A DNA stretch of 64,000 bases from FEN-1350 sp964386005. GTDB taxonomy: Bacteria > Planctomycetota > Phycisphaerae > Sedimentisphaerales > Anaerohalosphaeraceae. Position 1 is the stretch's first letter. Each line of letters opens with the position of its first letter. A model generated the notes under the pieces. That model was given only the letters and a program-made list of their open reading frames with translations. It was not told the origin of the DNA and made no database searches. Both the position numbers and the translations under genes were made by a program. The stretch is taken from assembly GCA_964386005.1 (NCBI GenBank), contig CAYLSB010000014.1, positions 1-64,000 of the forward strand, read 5' to 3'. Positions 8,103 to 18,934 of the stretch are shown here, piece by piece.

Positions 8103-8630
8103 TTAGTACGAAATCACAACGTGGATCGGATATTCGCCGAGTTTTTTTCGACCGGGCAGGTCGGTCAGTTCGATCAGAAAGGTGAGTCCTGCGATGATGC
8201 CGCCGAGTTTTTCGACGAGCTCGCACGCCGCGGCCATGGTGCCGCCGGTGGCGAGCAGGTCATCGACCATCAGAACTCGCATCCCTTCGTGGATGCCGTC
8301 GCGGTGGACCTCGATGGTGTCGCTGCCGTATTCGAGGGCGTAGGTCACCGACTCGGTATGCCAGGGGAGCTTTCCTTTTTTTCGCAACGGAACAAAACCC
8401 GCGTTCAAGGCCCTTGCCACCGCCGAGCCGAAGATAAATCCCCTCGCCTCGACCGCGGCGACGGCGTCGATCCGCTGGTTGCGAAACGGCCGGACCAGTT
8501 CATCGATCGCCGCCGCCAGCGCATCCGCATCGGCCAGCAGGGGGGTAATATCCCGAAACAGGATTCCCTCTTTCGGAAAGTCGGGGATCGCGCGGATATA
8601 CTCCGTCAGGCGTATGGACTTCGATGTCAT
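8103..8630 (-). CDS. apt: Adenine phosphoribosyltransferase
   Basis: Purine salvage enzyme that makes AMP from adenine and PRPP. The type I phosphoribosyltransferase motif VLMVDDLLATGGT is present, along with the N-terminal IRAIPDFPKEGILFRDITPL and VEARGFIFG. The protein has 175 residues, standard length, from the ATG at 8630. A GGAGG ribosome-binding site lies 5 bp upstream; an in-frame ATG at 8657 would add nine unrelated residues. aroB follows closely on the same strand. Confidence 0.96.
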   Translation of the reverse strand: MTSKSIRLTEYIRAIPDFPKEGILFRDITPLLADADALAAAIDELVRPFRNQRIDAVAAVEARGFIFGSAVARALNAGFVPLRKKGKLPWHTESVTYALEYGSDTIEVHRDGIHEGMRVLMVDDLLATGGTMAAACELVEKLGGIIAGLTFLIELTDLPGRKKLGEYPIHVVISY

Positions 8631-8850
8631 ACCGGCCTCCAAGAATGACAATGACAAATTCCCTTGGCTATTGTCGTTTTACGATTGCTTCACAGAGTAC
8701 AGGCAATCGTCGGAAGAATCAAGAGGGATTTTGCCGAGGAGGCATTGAAGCATCGGACGCGAAAGAATGTTCCCGTGGGAAAGAAACCGTACGGGCTCTA
8801 TTGTATTTTTAATATGTATTATTTATATTTTATATTTACTGTTTGATTTT
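8631..8850. other. AT-rich intergenic region, apt to sigma gene
   Basis: No gene is visible. The part around 8805-8870 is very AT-rich and may hold the apt/aroB promoter or the end of the sigma-factor transcript. No clear hairpin with a T-run was found. Confidence 0.4.
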
Positions 8851-9660
8851 TTACGTTGTCATCAGTTCGTTGAGCCGCGACAGCGCCGACCGCTGAATCT
8901 GTCGAACGCGCTCGCGGGTCAGGCCGAGCTTCTCGCCGATTTCCTTGAGCGTCAGCGAGGTCTTGCCCTGCAGGCCGAACCGCAGGGTCAGTACCTCCGC
9001 TTCCCGCGGATCGATCTGTTCGAGCAGGCGGATGGCCTTGTCCAGTTCCTCATCGGAGCCCAGATCATCTTCGGGCATTCCGCAGTGATCGTCTTCGATG
9101 GCCTCGTCAAGCCGTGCATTGTCCTCGGACGAATCGCCCTGGAAGCCGGCGTTGACCACCTCGACGACATTGGCGATGGCTTGGGCCTTTCGCAGAGGAA
9201 CCTTCATGGCCTTGGCCATCTCTTCCACGGTGGGATTTCGTCCCAGCCGAGATTCCAGATCGACCGCGGTATATCGCCACTGGTTGATCAGTTCGACCAT
9301 GTAGGTCGGGATATGAATCGGCTGCGCGTTGGAAAGAATGGACCGCTTGATGCTCTGCTTGATCCACCAGGCGGCGTAGGTGCTGAATCGAACGCCGTGA
9401 TCGGGATCGAACGAATCCACGGCCCGCAGAAGACCGAGGTTGCCCTCTTCGATCAGGTCGCCGAGGGTCATACCCCGGCCGTTGAATCGCTTGGCGATAT
9501 TGACCACCAGACGCAGGTTCGAACTGATCATATGCTCACGGGCCTGGGGATCGTGATCCTCCTGGATACGGCGGGCAAGCTCTTTTTCCTCTTCCCACGA
9601 CAAGAGCTTGGATTCGTCAATTTCTTTCAGATATTCTTTGATTGTCGCGTCAAACGCCAT
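8851..9660 (-). CDS. RpoD-type sigma-70 factor
   Basis: A group 1/2 sigma factor of 269 residues. It has a short region 1.2 (YLKEIDESKLLSWEEEKELA), the complete region 2 (LRLVVNIAKRFNGRGM, DLIEEGNLGLLRAVDSFD, FSTYAAWWIKQSIKRS), region 3, and region 4 with the helix-turn-helix LTLKEIGEKLGLTRERVRQI. It lacks the long N-terminal region 1.1, so it is either a compact primary sigma or an alternative (RpoS/SigA-like) sigma. Planctomycetes commonly carry such extra copies. The ATG at 9660 was chosen over 9678 as closer to the conserved core. It is monocistronic. Confidence 0.93.
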   Translation of the reverse strand: MAFDATIKEYLKEIDESKLLSWEEEKELARRIQEDHDPQAREHMISSNLRLVVNIAKRFNGRGMTLGDLIEEGNLGLLRAVDSFDPDHGVRFSTYAAWWIKQSIKRSILSNAQPIHIPTYMVELINQWRYTAVDLESRLGRNPTVEEMAKAMKVPLRKAQAIANVVEVVNAGFQGDSSEDNARLDEAIEDDHCGMPEDDLGSDEELDKAIRLLEQIDPREAEVLTLRFGLQGKTSLTLKEIGEKLGLTRERVRQIQRSALSRLNELMTT

Positions 9661-9913
9661 ACGATTCTCCTCGCCCATCGTACGGGCGGGTTATCCTTTC
9701 GACTTACCGACGGACTAACGGGGATTTTATTGGACCTCGTGCCGAAAATCCATATCCAATCCCGAATTTCTATCGGTCATTTGCCCCGGTTAGTTTAAAC
9801 CGAACCCGTACGGCGGAAAAGAGTACGTAGTCTGGTATGGATAAATCGTGTACCTTCAATAGGTTATACGGGATCGGCTTTTCAAATGTTCCGCCATGGA
9901 CCGGACGTGGGGC
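9661..9913. other. Intergenic region upstream of sigma gene
   Basis: About 250 bp that should contain the promoter of the sigma-factor gene (minus strand). Nothing else could be identified; no tRNA-like fold was seen. Confidence 0.3.
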
Positions 9914-9950
9914 CAAAAAAAGACGGCGATCCCTCAGGGAACCGCCGTCC
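9914..9950 (-). terminator. rpsA intrinsic terminator
   Basis: On the minus strand GACGGCG, a loop containing TTCCCTGAGGGAT, and CGCCGTC form a strong GC-rich stem followed by seven T. It lies about 35 bp downstream of the rpsA stop codon. Confidence 0.9.
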
Positions 9951-9985
9951 TGATTTTATGAAACGAATCCGTCAGAGGTCGAACA

Positions 9986-11788
<1,803 letters not shown>

Positions 11789-11925
11789 AATTGAAATAAT
11801 CTCCTGTGGAGTCTGTTCTGTCGGCCATCCGGCGCCCCACATGTACGCCGAAAAGCCCTGAGCATCCGCATTGATCATACAAACCAATACAAGCGACGGC
11901 CCACGCAGCCGTCGTCGATACCTGT

Positions 11926-12780
11926 TTATTCGGATTGACCGGAGGACGAATCAAAGTTCCGCAACCGCCCGACGAAATCCTGCACGACCCAGTCCGGGGT
12001 CGATGCGCCCGCGGTTACGCCGGCAATCCCTTTGCCAAAAAGAACTTTTATATCAAGTTCCTGCCAATTTTGCAAATGAAACGTTGAATTATTATATTTT
12101 TTGCACAATTCCGCGAGTTTTTTTGTGTTTGCCGAGTGAAGCCCGCCCAGGACAAACATCACATCAACCTGCCGGCACAATTCAATTGCCGACGATTGCC
12201 GCCGCATCGTCTCGCGGCACAGGGTATTGACAACCTTCAGTTCAATAAAGCCGCTTTTGATGATCTTGGCTACCATATCGGCAAAGTGATCCGGGCTTTG
12301 CGTTGTCTGGCAAATCACGCCTAACTTCTTATGAGAAATTAACTTACGTAAATCGGACTCCGAGCCGATCACGGCGACATTCTCCGCAAATCCCACAACG
12401 GCCTGAACCTCCGGATGCAGTTCGTCTCCGATGATAACTACCTGGTAGCCCTGTTTTTCCAATTCTGCGGCGATTTTTTGAACCCGCTTCACGAGAACAC
12501 ATGTGGCGTCAACGACGGTAAGCCCTTTGTCTTCAATATGTTGCAACTGATCTTTTGTCGCACCATGCGAACGGATTAAAACGGTTCCCCCATCGACTTG
12601 TTCGATGGATTCGACGGTCGTAAGGCCCATCGAAGTCAGTTCGTTGACCACATCCTGATTATGGATGATGGGCCCCAGGCAATACACGCTGCCTTTGGTT
12701 TGAAGAGTCTCTCGGGCCAGGGCGATGGCATTTCTCACCCCCGGACAAAATCCGCAATGTTCGGCGATTCGTACTTCCAT
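11926..12780 (-). CDS. ispH: 4-Hydroxy-3-methylbut-2-enyl diphosphate reductase
   Basis: Last enzyme of the MEP isoprenoid pathway, an iron-sulfur protein that makes IPP and DMAPP. Three cluster-binding cysteines are recognisable: Cys12 in HCGFCPGVRNAI, one in VVDATCVLVKR, and one in VVNTLCRETMRRQ. The substrate-binding histidines in LGPIIHNQDVV and IGDELHPEVQAVVG are also present. At 284 residues it is normal for the family. It lies 6 bp downstream of plsC on the same strand and precedes rpsA. Confidence 0.96.
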   Translation of the reverse strand: MEVRIAEHCGFCPGVRNAIALARETLQTKGSVYCLGPIIHNQDVVNELTSMGLTTVESIEQVDGGTVLIRSHGATKDQLQHIEDKGLTVVDATCVLVKRVQKIAAELEKQGYQVVIIGDELHPEVQAVVGFAENVAVIGSESDLRKLISHKKLGVICQTTQSPDHFADMVAKIIKSGFIELKVVNTLCRETMRRQSSAIELCRQVDVMFVLGGLHSANTKKLAELCKKYNNSTFHLQNWQELDIKVLFGKGIAGVTAGASTPDWVVQDFVGRLRNFDSSSGQSE

Positions 12781-12786
12781 ATTCCA

Positions 12787-13494
12787 TTATTCCGCGGGCG
12801 TTCGCATAGTCGTCTTTTCCGGTTCACCTTCAGGGACCGGCATTGAATAATCATACGGTCGCTTGCCGAGCAGGATGCGGCATCGGCTCTGCAGACGTCT
12901 CAACTCCGTTGTGAGCTGTCGGGCGAATTCCCGATCGCCGAGCCGTTCGACCTCATCGGCCGTAATCGGCGTGCCGTACAATACCCCCACACGACCGAGA
13001 CGCGGATGTTTTTGATTCCGCGGCCACGCTTCATACGCCCCATCCACAATCGTCGGCACGATGGTCGCTTGACTCCGCCGTGCCAGAAGGGCAAAACCCG
13101 CCTTCACGTCCGCGATTCGACCATCCTGCGTCCGAGTGGATTCCGGATAGATGCACACCGCATGACCTTCCTGAAGTTTCTGGATCACCGCCCGCATCGC
13201 CGCCACGTCCGATTGCCCCCGACGGATCGGGATCGTATTCAGCGTGCGGATCAACGGACCGAAAAACCAGTGATCGTACAACGTGTCCCGTGCGATAAAA
13301 TGAAACGGCCGCCATACCGGGATCTGGCAAAAAATCGGATCCAGAAAACTCTGGTGATTGGCGGCGATCAGGACGGGGCCTTTATTGGGTACATTTTCCC
13401 TCCCGAACACTTTCATCCTGTACAATGGAAACATCAACAGCCACAATGTGCAGTGAAACATCCCGTACCAGATTGCATGCAGCCGTTTCTTCAT
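12787..13494 (-). CDS. plsC: 1-Acyl-sn-glycerol-3-phosphate acyltransferase
   Basis: Membrane-associated acyltransferase that converts lysophosphatidic acid to phosphatidic acid in phospholipid synthesis. The catalytic HX4D motif appears as NHQSFLDP, and the later substrate motif as IYPESTRTQDG in place of the usual EGTRS. An N-terminal hydrophobic stretch (WYGMFHCTLWLLMFPLY) anchors the protein. The ATG at 13494 overlaps the cmk stop in an ATGA junction, so the two are translationally coupled. The protein has 235 residues. Confidence 0.93.
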   Translation of the reverse strand: MKKRLHAIWYGMFHCTLWLLMFPLYRMKVFGRENVPNKGPVLIAANHQSFLDPIFCQIPVWRPFHFIARDTLYDHWFFGPLIRTLNTIPIRRGQSDVAAMRAVIQKLQEGHAVCIYPESTRTQDGRIADVKAGFALLARRSQATIVPTIVDGAYEAWPRNQKHPRLGRVGVLYGTPITADEVERLGDREFARQLTTELRRLQSRCRILLGKRPYDYSMPVPEGEPEKTTMRTPAE

Positions 13495-14162
13495 GCGGTT
13501 TCCGGTATCGACCTCAGCATCGTTTCGATCACCTCGTCGGCCGACAGGTTCGTCGTGTCGATCACGATGGCGTCGTCCGCCGCGACCATCGGCCCCGTCT
13601 CGCGGTTGGCGTCCGAGGCGTCGCGCGCCTCGATATCCCGCCGAATCGTCTCCAGCGACACATCGATGCCCGATTGTTTCCACTGTGCCTGTCGCCGCCG
13701 CGCCCGCTCAATTGGATCGGCCTTCAGGAAAAATTTTACCGTCGCATCGGGAAACACCGCCGTTCCCTGATCGCGTCCTTCGGTTACCACCCGCGGGTTT
13801 TCTTCCGCGAACCGCTGCTGCCACTCGACCAGCTCGTGCCGAATCGCATCCATACCGGCGATATGCCGAACCTTATCCGTTACCTGCGGCTCGCGAATTT
13901 CATCGGTCACATCCCTGCCGTCGATCAACACCTGGATTCGATCCCGGTCCGTCTCGAACCGAAAATCCGTCTGCCCGACCAGGTCGCGGATCTGCGCGGC
14001 GTCGGTCAGATCCACTCCGGCCCGCATCGCCGCCAGGGTCACCGCGCGGTACATCGCCCCGGTATCCAGGTACATGGCACCCAGCCGATCGGCCAGCCGC
14101 CGCGATACCGTGCTCTTGCCGACGCCCGCCGGCCCGTCAATCGTGATGATCAGTTCCGACAT
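13491..14162 (-). CDS. cmk: Cytidylate kinase
   Basis: Phosphorylates CMP and dCMP. The P-loop is IDGPAGVGKSTVS at the N-terminus, followed by YLDTGAMYRAVTL and the lid region ERARRRQAQW. The family's GRDQGTAVFPDA variant of the usual GRDIGTVVFPDA is visible. Start at ATG 14162, giving 223 residues. The gene begins inside the last 26 bp of the upstream phosphatase gene and ends in a 4-bp overlap with plsC, which indicates one transcript. Confidence 0.95.
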   Translation of the reverse strand: MSELIITIDGPAGVGKSTVSRRLADRLGAMYLDTGAMYRAVTLAAMRAGVDLTDAAQIRDLVGQTDFRFETDRDRIQVLIDGRDVTDEIREPQVTDKVRHIAGMDAIRHELVEWQQRFAEENPRVVTEGRDQGTAVFPDATVKFFLKADPIERARRRQAQWKQSGIDVSLETIRRDIEARDASDANRETGPMVAADDAIVIDTTNLSADEVIETMLRSIPETA

Positions 14163-15471
14163 GCTCGAACGCCTCTTCCGGACACTGCGGCGGCTTTTCC
14201 GTGGGGGTCCCGGCCGGAAACCGGATCGCCACAATGCTCGTATCATCCACCTGTTGCGCCAGTCCGACAAAACGCCGACGGTGTCCCAGAATCGTATGGA
14301 TCAGACAATGCGCCGTCGCATTCGGGTATTTCACCAGCGTCTCGATCAGCCGATCCCGGCCCCAGAGATGCTGCTCGAAATTCATCGCGTCGATCAACCC
14401 GTCGGTGTACATAAACAGACAGTCTCCCGGATGGAGCTCCAGCGTCTCCGTCTGGTACTGCGATTCTTCCATTACGCCCAGTACCAGGCCGCCCGTCGCC
14501 AGTTCCGTTGCCCGACGATCCCGCACCAGCAGCGCCGGCTCATGCCCGCAGTTGCAATAGGTTACCGTTCGCGCCTGGGTGTTGATGATCGCCAGAAACA
14601 TCGTGATGAACTCGCCGTCGCGGCATTCCCGACACGCCACCCGGTTCAGCTTGCCGACGATTTCCGTTACGGGGTGCCGTTCGTACCCGCCGTCGGTATA
14701 GGCCCGCAGCGTTCCGCGGAACATGCTCATCATCATCGCCGCCGGGATCCCCTTGCCGATCACGTCCGAAATCGCCACGCCCAGCGTGTGCTCGTCGATC
14801 TGGAAAAAGTCGTACAGATCGCCGCCCACCTGGAAGCAGGGCTGATACACCGCCGCCACATCCATCCCGCATACGCACGGAGCGTGCTGGGGGATCATCC
14901 GACGCTGGATCGCCGCCGCCAGGTTCATCTGCTCGGCCATCTTGGCGCCTTCGAGCGCCTGGCGAAACAGCCGCGCATTGGTGATCGCCACCGCGCATTG
15001 GCTGGCCACCAGCCGGGCCAGCGACACCGAACTGCGATTAAACCGGTTCGGCTCCGGGCTGTACAACCGCAAAACGCCGATGGGTTTGTCGCGGTAAAAC
15101 ATCGCCACGGTGAGCTGGCTGACCAGCCCCTCTCTTCGCGACGCTTCCGGATACTTCACCCGCGGATCGAGACGCATATCCGCGATCACTACCGCCTTGC
15201 CCCGAAAGGCCTCCCGGATCACCGGTTCGTTCTTATCGACGGGGCCCTTGTTGCGATATTCCTCGCTGAGCCCGTAGGTACTGCGCATCCGCAGATCGCC
15301 CGTCTCATCGTCCAGCAGACGAATCGAACAGGCCTGGGTATGGGTTACTTTTACCGCCGCTTCGGCCAGACGATCCAGGACTTTCGGCAGCGAAAAATTT
15401 CCCGCCACCATCGTCGAGATCTGGTAGATCTGCTCGTCGCGACTGCGTTTTTTTGACTTCCGATATCTCAT
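14137..15471 (-). CDS. GAF-domain PP2C-type phosphatase (RsbU/SpoIIE-like)
   Basis: Predicted regulatory serine/threonine phosphatase of 444 residues. Residues about 15-180 form a GAF sensor domain (LPKVLDRLAEAAVKV to LARLVASQCAVAITNARL). The C-terminal half is a PPM/SpoIIE phosphatase with metal-binding aspartates in VGGDLYDFF, ISDVIGKGIPAAM and MYTDGLIDAMN. Such proteins usually dephosphorylate anti-sigma-factor antagonists in partner-switching systems, but no partner genes lie nearby. The ATG at 15471 starts the basic segment MRYRKSKKRSR; an ATG at 15528 is possible. It overlaps cmk by 26 bp, an unusual partner for a stress-type phosphatase. Confidence 0.9.
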   Translation of the reverse strand: MRYRKSKKRSRDEQIYQISTMVAGNFSLPKVLDRLAEAAVKVTHTQACSIRLLDDETGDLRMRSTYGLSEEYRNKGPVDKNEPVIREAFRGKAVVIADMRLDPRVKYPEASRREGLVSQLTVAMFYRDKPIGVLRLYSPEPNRFNRSSVSLARLVASQCAVAITNARLFRQALEGAKMAEQMNLAAAIQRRMIPQHAPCVCGMDVAAVYQPCFQVGGDLYDFFQIDEHTLGVAISDVIGKGIPAAMMMSMFRGTLRAYTDGGYERHPVTEIVGKLNRVACRECRDGEFITMFLAIINTQARTVTYCNCGHEPALLVRDRRATELATGGLVLGVMEESQYQTETLELHPGDCLFMYTDGLIDAMNFEQHLWGRDRLIETLVKYPNATAHCLIHTILGHRRRFVGLAQQVDDTSIVAIRFPAGTPTEKPPQCPEEAFEHVGTDHHD

Positions 15472-15528
15472 TCCGTCCTGCGAACTTAACGTCGGGTCTT
15501 TCGTACGCCCGACACATACGCTCCGCAA

Positions 15529-15906
15529 TCCATGCGGAACACAGTAGTATACCGCCTTTTTTGATTTTTTAAAGTGAATTTAGACGAAAACGATGGCCCC
15601 ATCATTGCATGTTTGTTAGAATTTCCTCCGGCCGACAGAATGCCCTCGGTTGTATTCATGGGGGTACACGGAACGGGCCCTTTGTAGGGGCGCTTGCCAT
15701 GTGCCCTCCTGGAGGGCGTATTCTGTTGCGACCGATCTGTGCGTGGCATCCGCCGAGCCATGCGAGGTGGATGGTCGTTCCCGGAGGGTCGCACTCCGTT
15801 ACGGCCGTGTGTCATACCGGCGAAGGTCGGTAACCATGTATGTTTTTATACTGTATCTTTTAAGTTACGTATTGTTTCGAATGTCCAATTTCGGATATTG
15901 ATCGCC
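15529..15906. other. Intergenic region with inverted repeats
   Basis: No gene is visible over about 370 bp. It contains an imperfect inverted repeat (AGAATGCCCTC at 15637, complemented by GAGGGCGTATTCT at 15712) and a REP-like palindrome at 15782. It separates the divergent phosphatase and acylphosphatase genes, so it must hold both promoters. Confidence 0.5.
15782..15798. repeat. Short REP-like palindrome
   Basis: CGGAGGGTCGCACTCCG forms a CGGAG/CTCCG stem with a 7-base loop. The GGAG-N7-CTCCGT core matches copies near 21102 and 21144. Confidence 0.5.
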
Positions 15907-16182
15907 GTGTCCGTTACAGCCAAACATGTTATTTTCAAGGGTCGCGTTCAGGGCGTGGGTTTCCGCTATACGGCCTATCACTCGGCCTGTCGCTATGAAC
16001 TGACCGGATTTGTCCGCAACCTTTCCGACGGCTCCGTCGAGATGTTCGCTCAGGGCGATCCGGACGATCTGGCCAATTGCCTGGACGACATTCGGGACCA
16101 CTTCAAAGGGTACATCAAAGAAACGGTAGCCAACGATTCCCCCGATGACCCCCGCTACACCTCCTTCGTCATTACCTATTGA
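15907..16182 (+). CDS. acyP: Acylphosphatase
   Basis: A small enzyme (91 residues) that hydrolyses acyl phosphates. The N-terminal signature GRVQGVGFRYTAY carries the phosphate-binding arginine, and GFVRNLSDGSVEMFAQG carries the catalytic asparagine. The GTG at 15907 gives the usual family length. A TTG at 15898 is in frame, and the open frame extends further upstream without homology. No strong ribosome-binding site is visible, so the start is uncertain. It stands alone on the plus strand and converges with the VIT/vWA gene. Confidence 0.92.
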   Translation: MSVTAKHVIFKGRVQGVGFRYTAYHSACRYELTGFVRNLSDGSVEMFAQGDPDDLANCLDDIRDHFKGYIKETVANDSPDDPRYTSFVITY

Positions 16183-16333
16183 TTCTCATTGGCGGGTTGA
16201 TATCTGGAAAACTTCAAAGTCCACCGAATCGTCTGGATCAAGTGGTTCAGTCGGACATTGTCATATACCCACGACGTATTGCACTGGCCACACAGAACGG
16301 AATTTGAACGGCATGAAATCGTTCCAATCATAA

Positions 16334-18478
16334 TCATTCCTGAACGGTCGTATCATATCGTATCCCATCCGGGACAGGAACCGGGACTGTGACGGTAACG
16401 CCGTGATCCCCGTACGTTGGAACGGAGGAATCGACGGCGACAAAAGCCGTATAGGCGCTGACGAGATTGTACTTGAGAGCCGTATCTTTGATCTGGGATG
16501 AAATATTCCAGCCGCCGCTGGTCAGCGATTTTGTTGCCAGTGACTCGATTTTCTTGCGAGCCCATACGGCCGCGATTCCCGGATTCGAAGTCATGCCGTC
16601 ATCCGAATCGACGGGAACCTCCAATCGGTAAATCTGACCACCGGCTTTTCCCTCCAAAACAACCGGCGCTATTACGTTACCATCAAAACGGCCGGCTACA
16701 TGGATCGGTCTCCCGACAAACAGGTCGGGGAGTCGGGAGGGATACACTTCGCTGACGCGCATTCCACCGAAATCAATACGGACATCGGTCAAGGCAGGAT
16801 GACGGATCCGTTCGTAGAACCTGTCCACCACATACGTGGAATCGTCATGGAGCCCGATATAGGCCACGGCCCCTCTACCGATCAACGCCATCCGATCCAG
16901 TAGATATCGATTAACGGAAGAACCCACCCCAAAACTGAAAATTCGGCTGTCACCCAGCTTTTGATGGATCGCCGTAAGGATCTCGGCTTCGTTCCCGATG
17001 AATCCGTCGGTCATGAACGATACGACCCGCAGCCGATACGGATCGTGCGCGAAATCCAGCGCCGCCTTGATCCCTTCGATCATCATCGTTCCGCCCTCCC
17101 CGTTGAGTCGATCGACATAGGCCATGCCCCTGCGGATATTCTCCGGGGTGGCCGCAATCGGATCCCTTCCGAGGGACGATGCCCGATTCGAAAAACTAAT
17201 CACCTGAAATGTATCCAGGGGTTCCAGTTGTCGCAGCGCCCGTCGAATCGCCTCCTTGGCTTTGGCGATAGGCGTACCGTTCATCGAACCGGAACAATCC
17301 AGAACAAAGATCATTTCCACCGGACTGGGCGACAGGTTTTTCAGGTTTTCCGGCGGATACACCATCATCGTAAAATATCCGCCGTGCCGGTCGCGATGGG
17401 TCAGGACTTTACTCTTGATGCGGTCTCCGGCCACCTTGAATCGCAGCACGAAATCCTTGTTGGGGACACTGTCCGAATCACTCAGTTTTACATCGACAAC
17501 CTCCGGTTGATATTGTGTCTTACTGATGACGTGGCTTTTGCATTCGATTGCCTCGATGGGAACGCCCGCGTTGATCTGAACCGCAAGCGAAATATCATGT
17601 CCGCTACGCGTTCCCGGACGAAGATACTGTGCTTCGGTCTTTTGGTTGCTGATGCTGCCATGGCCGTATCCAACGGCCCCGATTCCCGTCTTGGATCCGG
17701 GAGGATTGAATCGCGGCCCGACGACCATCGGAAAAACAAACTCGTACCAGCCGTCCGAGTAAGCCAGGGTGTTGAAATAATGGATATCCACATCGATACT
17801 GCGGCCCGGCTCGATATTGGCTACCTTCTGCGTGAAGATATTCGGCCTTTCCTGGGTCAGCAGCGATGCGGTATAACCCTGTTTTTTCGCCTGTGCATAG
17901 ATTTTCTCGGCTTCCTTCCGCTCCCGGATGATTCCGCGAATCCTCCGTGTACCGATCGTCATCACGAAATCATTCACCGCCGCATTGTCCGGCAGAGGGA
18001 ACACATACACCGCCTCGATTTTGGAAGTGTATGGATTATAAAATTGCTGTGTGACATGTACCGTCGCGATATATCCGACAACTTGTCCCTCCACGGCCGT
18101 ATGCTGCAGAGGCAGCGGGATTTCCTTTTGCTCTCCCGGATACCTGACCAGCATCGCGCCGCATCCCGGCCGATCTTCGTTGGAGTATATTTCGCCTTTC
18201 GGCCTGACGATCACCCACACTTCATCGGACGAATCCGTCGCAATTCCTTCGGGTAGAAGTATCTCTTGTACGCGCTCATGGGGCATTCGGTCATACAATG
18301 GACTTGTAGCCATAGGATATACTGTTGAATATTCCGTCCCAGGAGTCAGATCCGGTGAATAAGACCGTGTAGAATACACTTGTGTATGGCATCCCTGAAT
18401 TCCGATCAGTGTAATACCCATCGTTATCCCGAAAATCCCGCAAATCATCAGCCGTTGCCGTATTCGTTTTGATCCCAC
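16334..18478 (-). CDS. VIT and von Willebrand factor A domain lipoprotein
   Basis: An exported protein of 714 residues. The N-terminus is a signal sequence ending in a lipobox-like GIQGC. A VIT domain (inter-alpha-trypsin-inhibitor type) spans roughly residues 120-250, with YVFPLPDNAAVNDFVM and RERKEAEKIYAQAKKQGYTA as in eukaryotic ITIH proteins. A vWA domain follows with the MIDAS motif DCSGSMNGTP and a later FMTDGFIG. Such proteins bind other proteins in a metal-dependent way. It starts with GTG 18478, with AAAGGAG about 9 bp upstream, only 3 bp after the stop of the cohesin-like gene. It is the last gene of the ECF-sigma operon. Ligand unknown. Confidence 0.9.
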   Translation of the reverse strand: MGSKRIRQRLMICGIFGITMGITLIGIQGCHTQVYSTRSYSPDLTPGTEYSTVYPMATSPLYDRMPHERVQEILLPEGIATDSSDEVWVIVRPKGEIYSNEDRPGCGAMLVRYPGEQKEIPLPLQHTAVEGQVVGYIATVHVTQQFYNPYTSKIEAVYVFPLPDNAAVNDFVMTIGTRRIRGIIRERKEAEKIYAQAKKQGYTASLLTQERPNIFTQKVANIEPGRSIDVDIHYFNTLAYSDGWYEFVFPMVVGPRFNPPGSKTGIGAVGYGHGSISNQKTEAQYLRPGTRSGHDISLAVQINAGVPIEAIECKSHVISKTQYQPEVVDVKLSDSDSVPNKDFVLRFKVAGDRIKSKVLTHRDRHGGYFTMMVYPPENLKNLSPSPVEMIFVLDCSGSMNGTPIAKAKEAIRRALRQLEPLDTFQVISFSNRASSLGRDPIAATPENIRRGMAYVDRLNGEGGTMMIEGIKAALDFAHDPYRLRVVSFMTDGFIGNEAEILTAIHQKLGDSRIFSFGVGSSVNRYLLDRMALIGRGAVAYIGLHDDSTYVVDRFYERIRHPALTDVRIDFGGMRVSEVYPSRLPDLFVGRPIHVAGRFDGNVIAPVVLEGKAGGQIYRLEVPVDSDDGMTSNPGIAAVWARKKIESLATKSLTSGGWNISSQIKDTALKYNLVSAYTAFVAVDSSVPTYGDHGVTVTVPVPVPDGIRYDTTVQE

Positions 18479-18481
18479 TGT

Positions 18482-18934
18482 TTACTCTCCTTTCTCACAG
18501 GTGATGGAAGCCGCTATTTCATTGCTATCCAAATCGGACGCCACAGTCAGTTTGATTTCATACTCCGGCTCGACCTGTCCGAGAATCTGCAGATGAATCG
18601 TCGCCACTCGGCTTGCCGTACTCGGAAGATTGTTACCGGTGTTAAATGCGGCGATGATGATTCGATCCTGTGTCAGCGCTTCGGGATCATAATACGGAGC
18701 CGATTCAAACGCCGGATGCTCTCCGCCTTCCACGCCGACGATCCGGACCTGTCCACAAATGGCCTTCAACTCAAACTGATACGCCGCCATCGCCGGCCCC
18801 ATAGGATCGATCCGGATATGCAGCGGTGCAAAACGAACGATTGGTTCATTTTCTGTATCGTTCCGGTTTTCCTGGGCAGGTCCGGTCAAGGACAAGACAA
18901 GCAGCAAAGTGACTGATGTCAGGCAAATTCGCAT
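18482..18934 (-). CDS. Secreted cohesin-like beta-sandwich protein
   Basis: A 150-residue protein with a cleavable signal peptide (ICLTSVTLLLVLSLTGPAQ) and one beta-rich domain. The pattern of a first strand with IRIDP, AYQFEL, a central GGEHPAF segment, IIIAAFNTG, then VATIHLQILG resembles cohesin and cohesin-like folds. This is a pattern-level judgement and not a proven homology. The ATG at 18934 overlaps the stop of the dockerin gene by one base (TGATG). The 3' end abuts the VIT/vWA gene. Position between a dockerin protein and a vWA lipoprotein suggests it takes part in an extracellular binding complex. Confidence 0.75.
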   Translation of the reverse strand: MRICLTSVTLLLVLSLTGPAQENRNDTENEPIVRFAPLHIRIDPMGPAMAAYQFELKAICGQVRIVGVEGGEHPAFESAPYYDPEALTQDRIIIAAFNTGNNLPSTASRVATIHLQILGQVEPEYEIKLTVASDLDSNEIAASITCEKGE

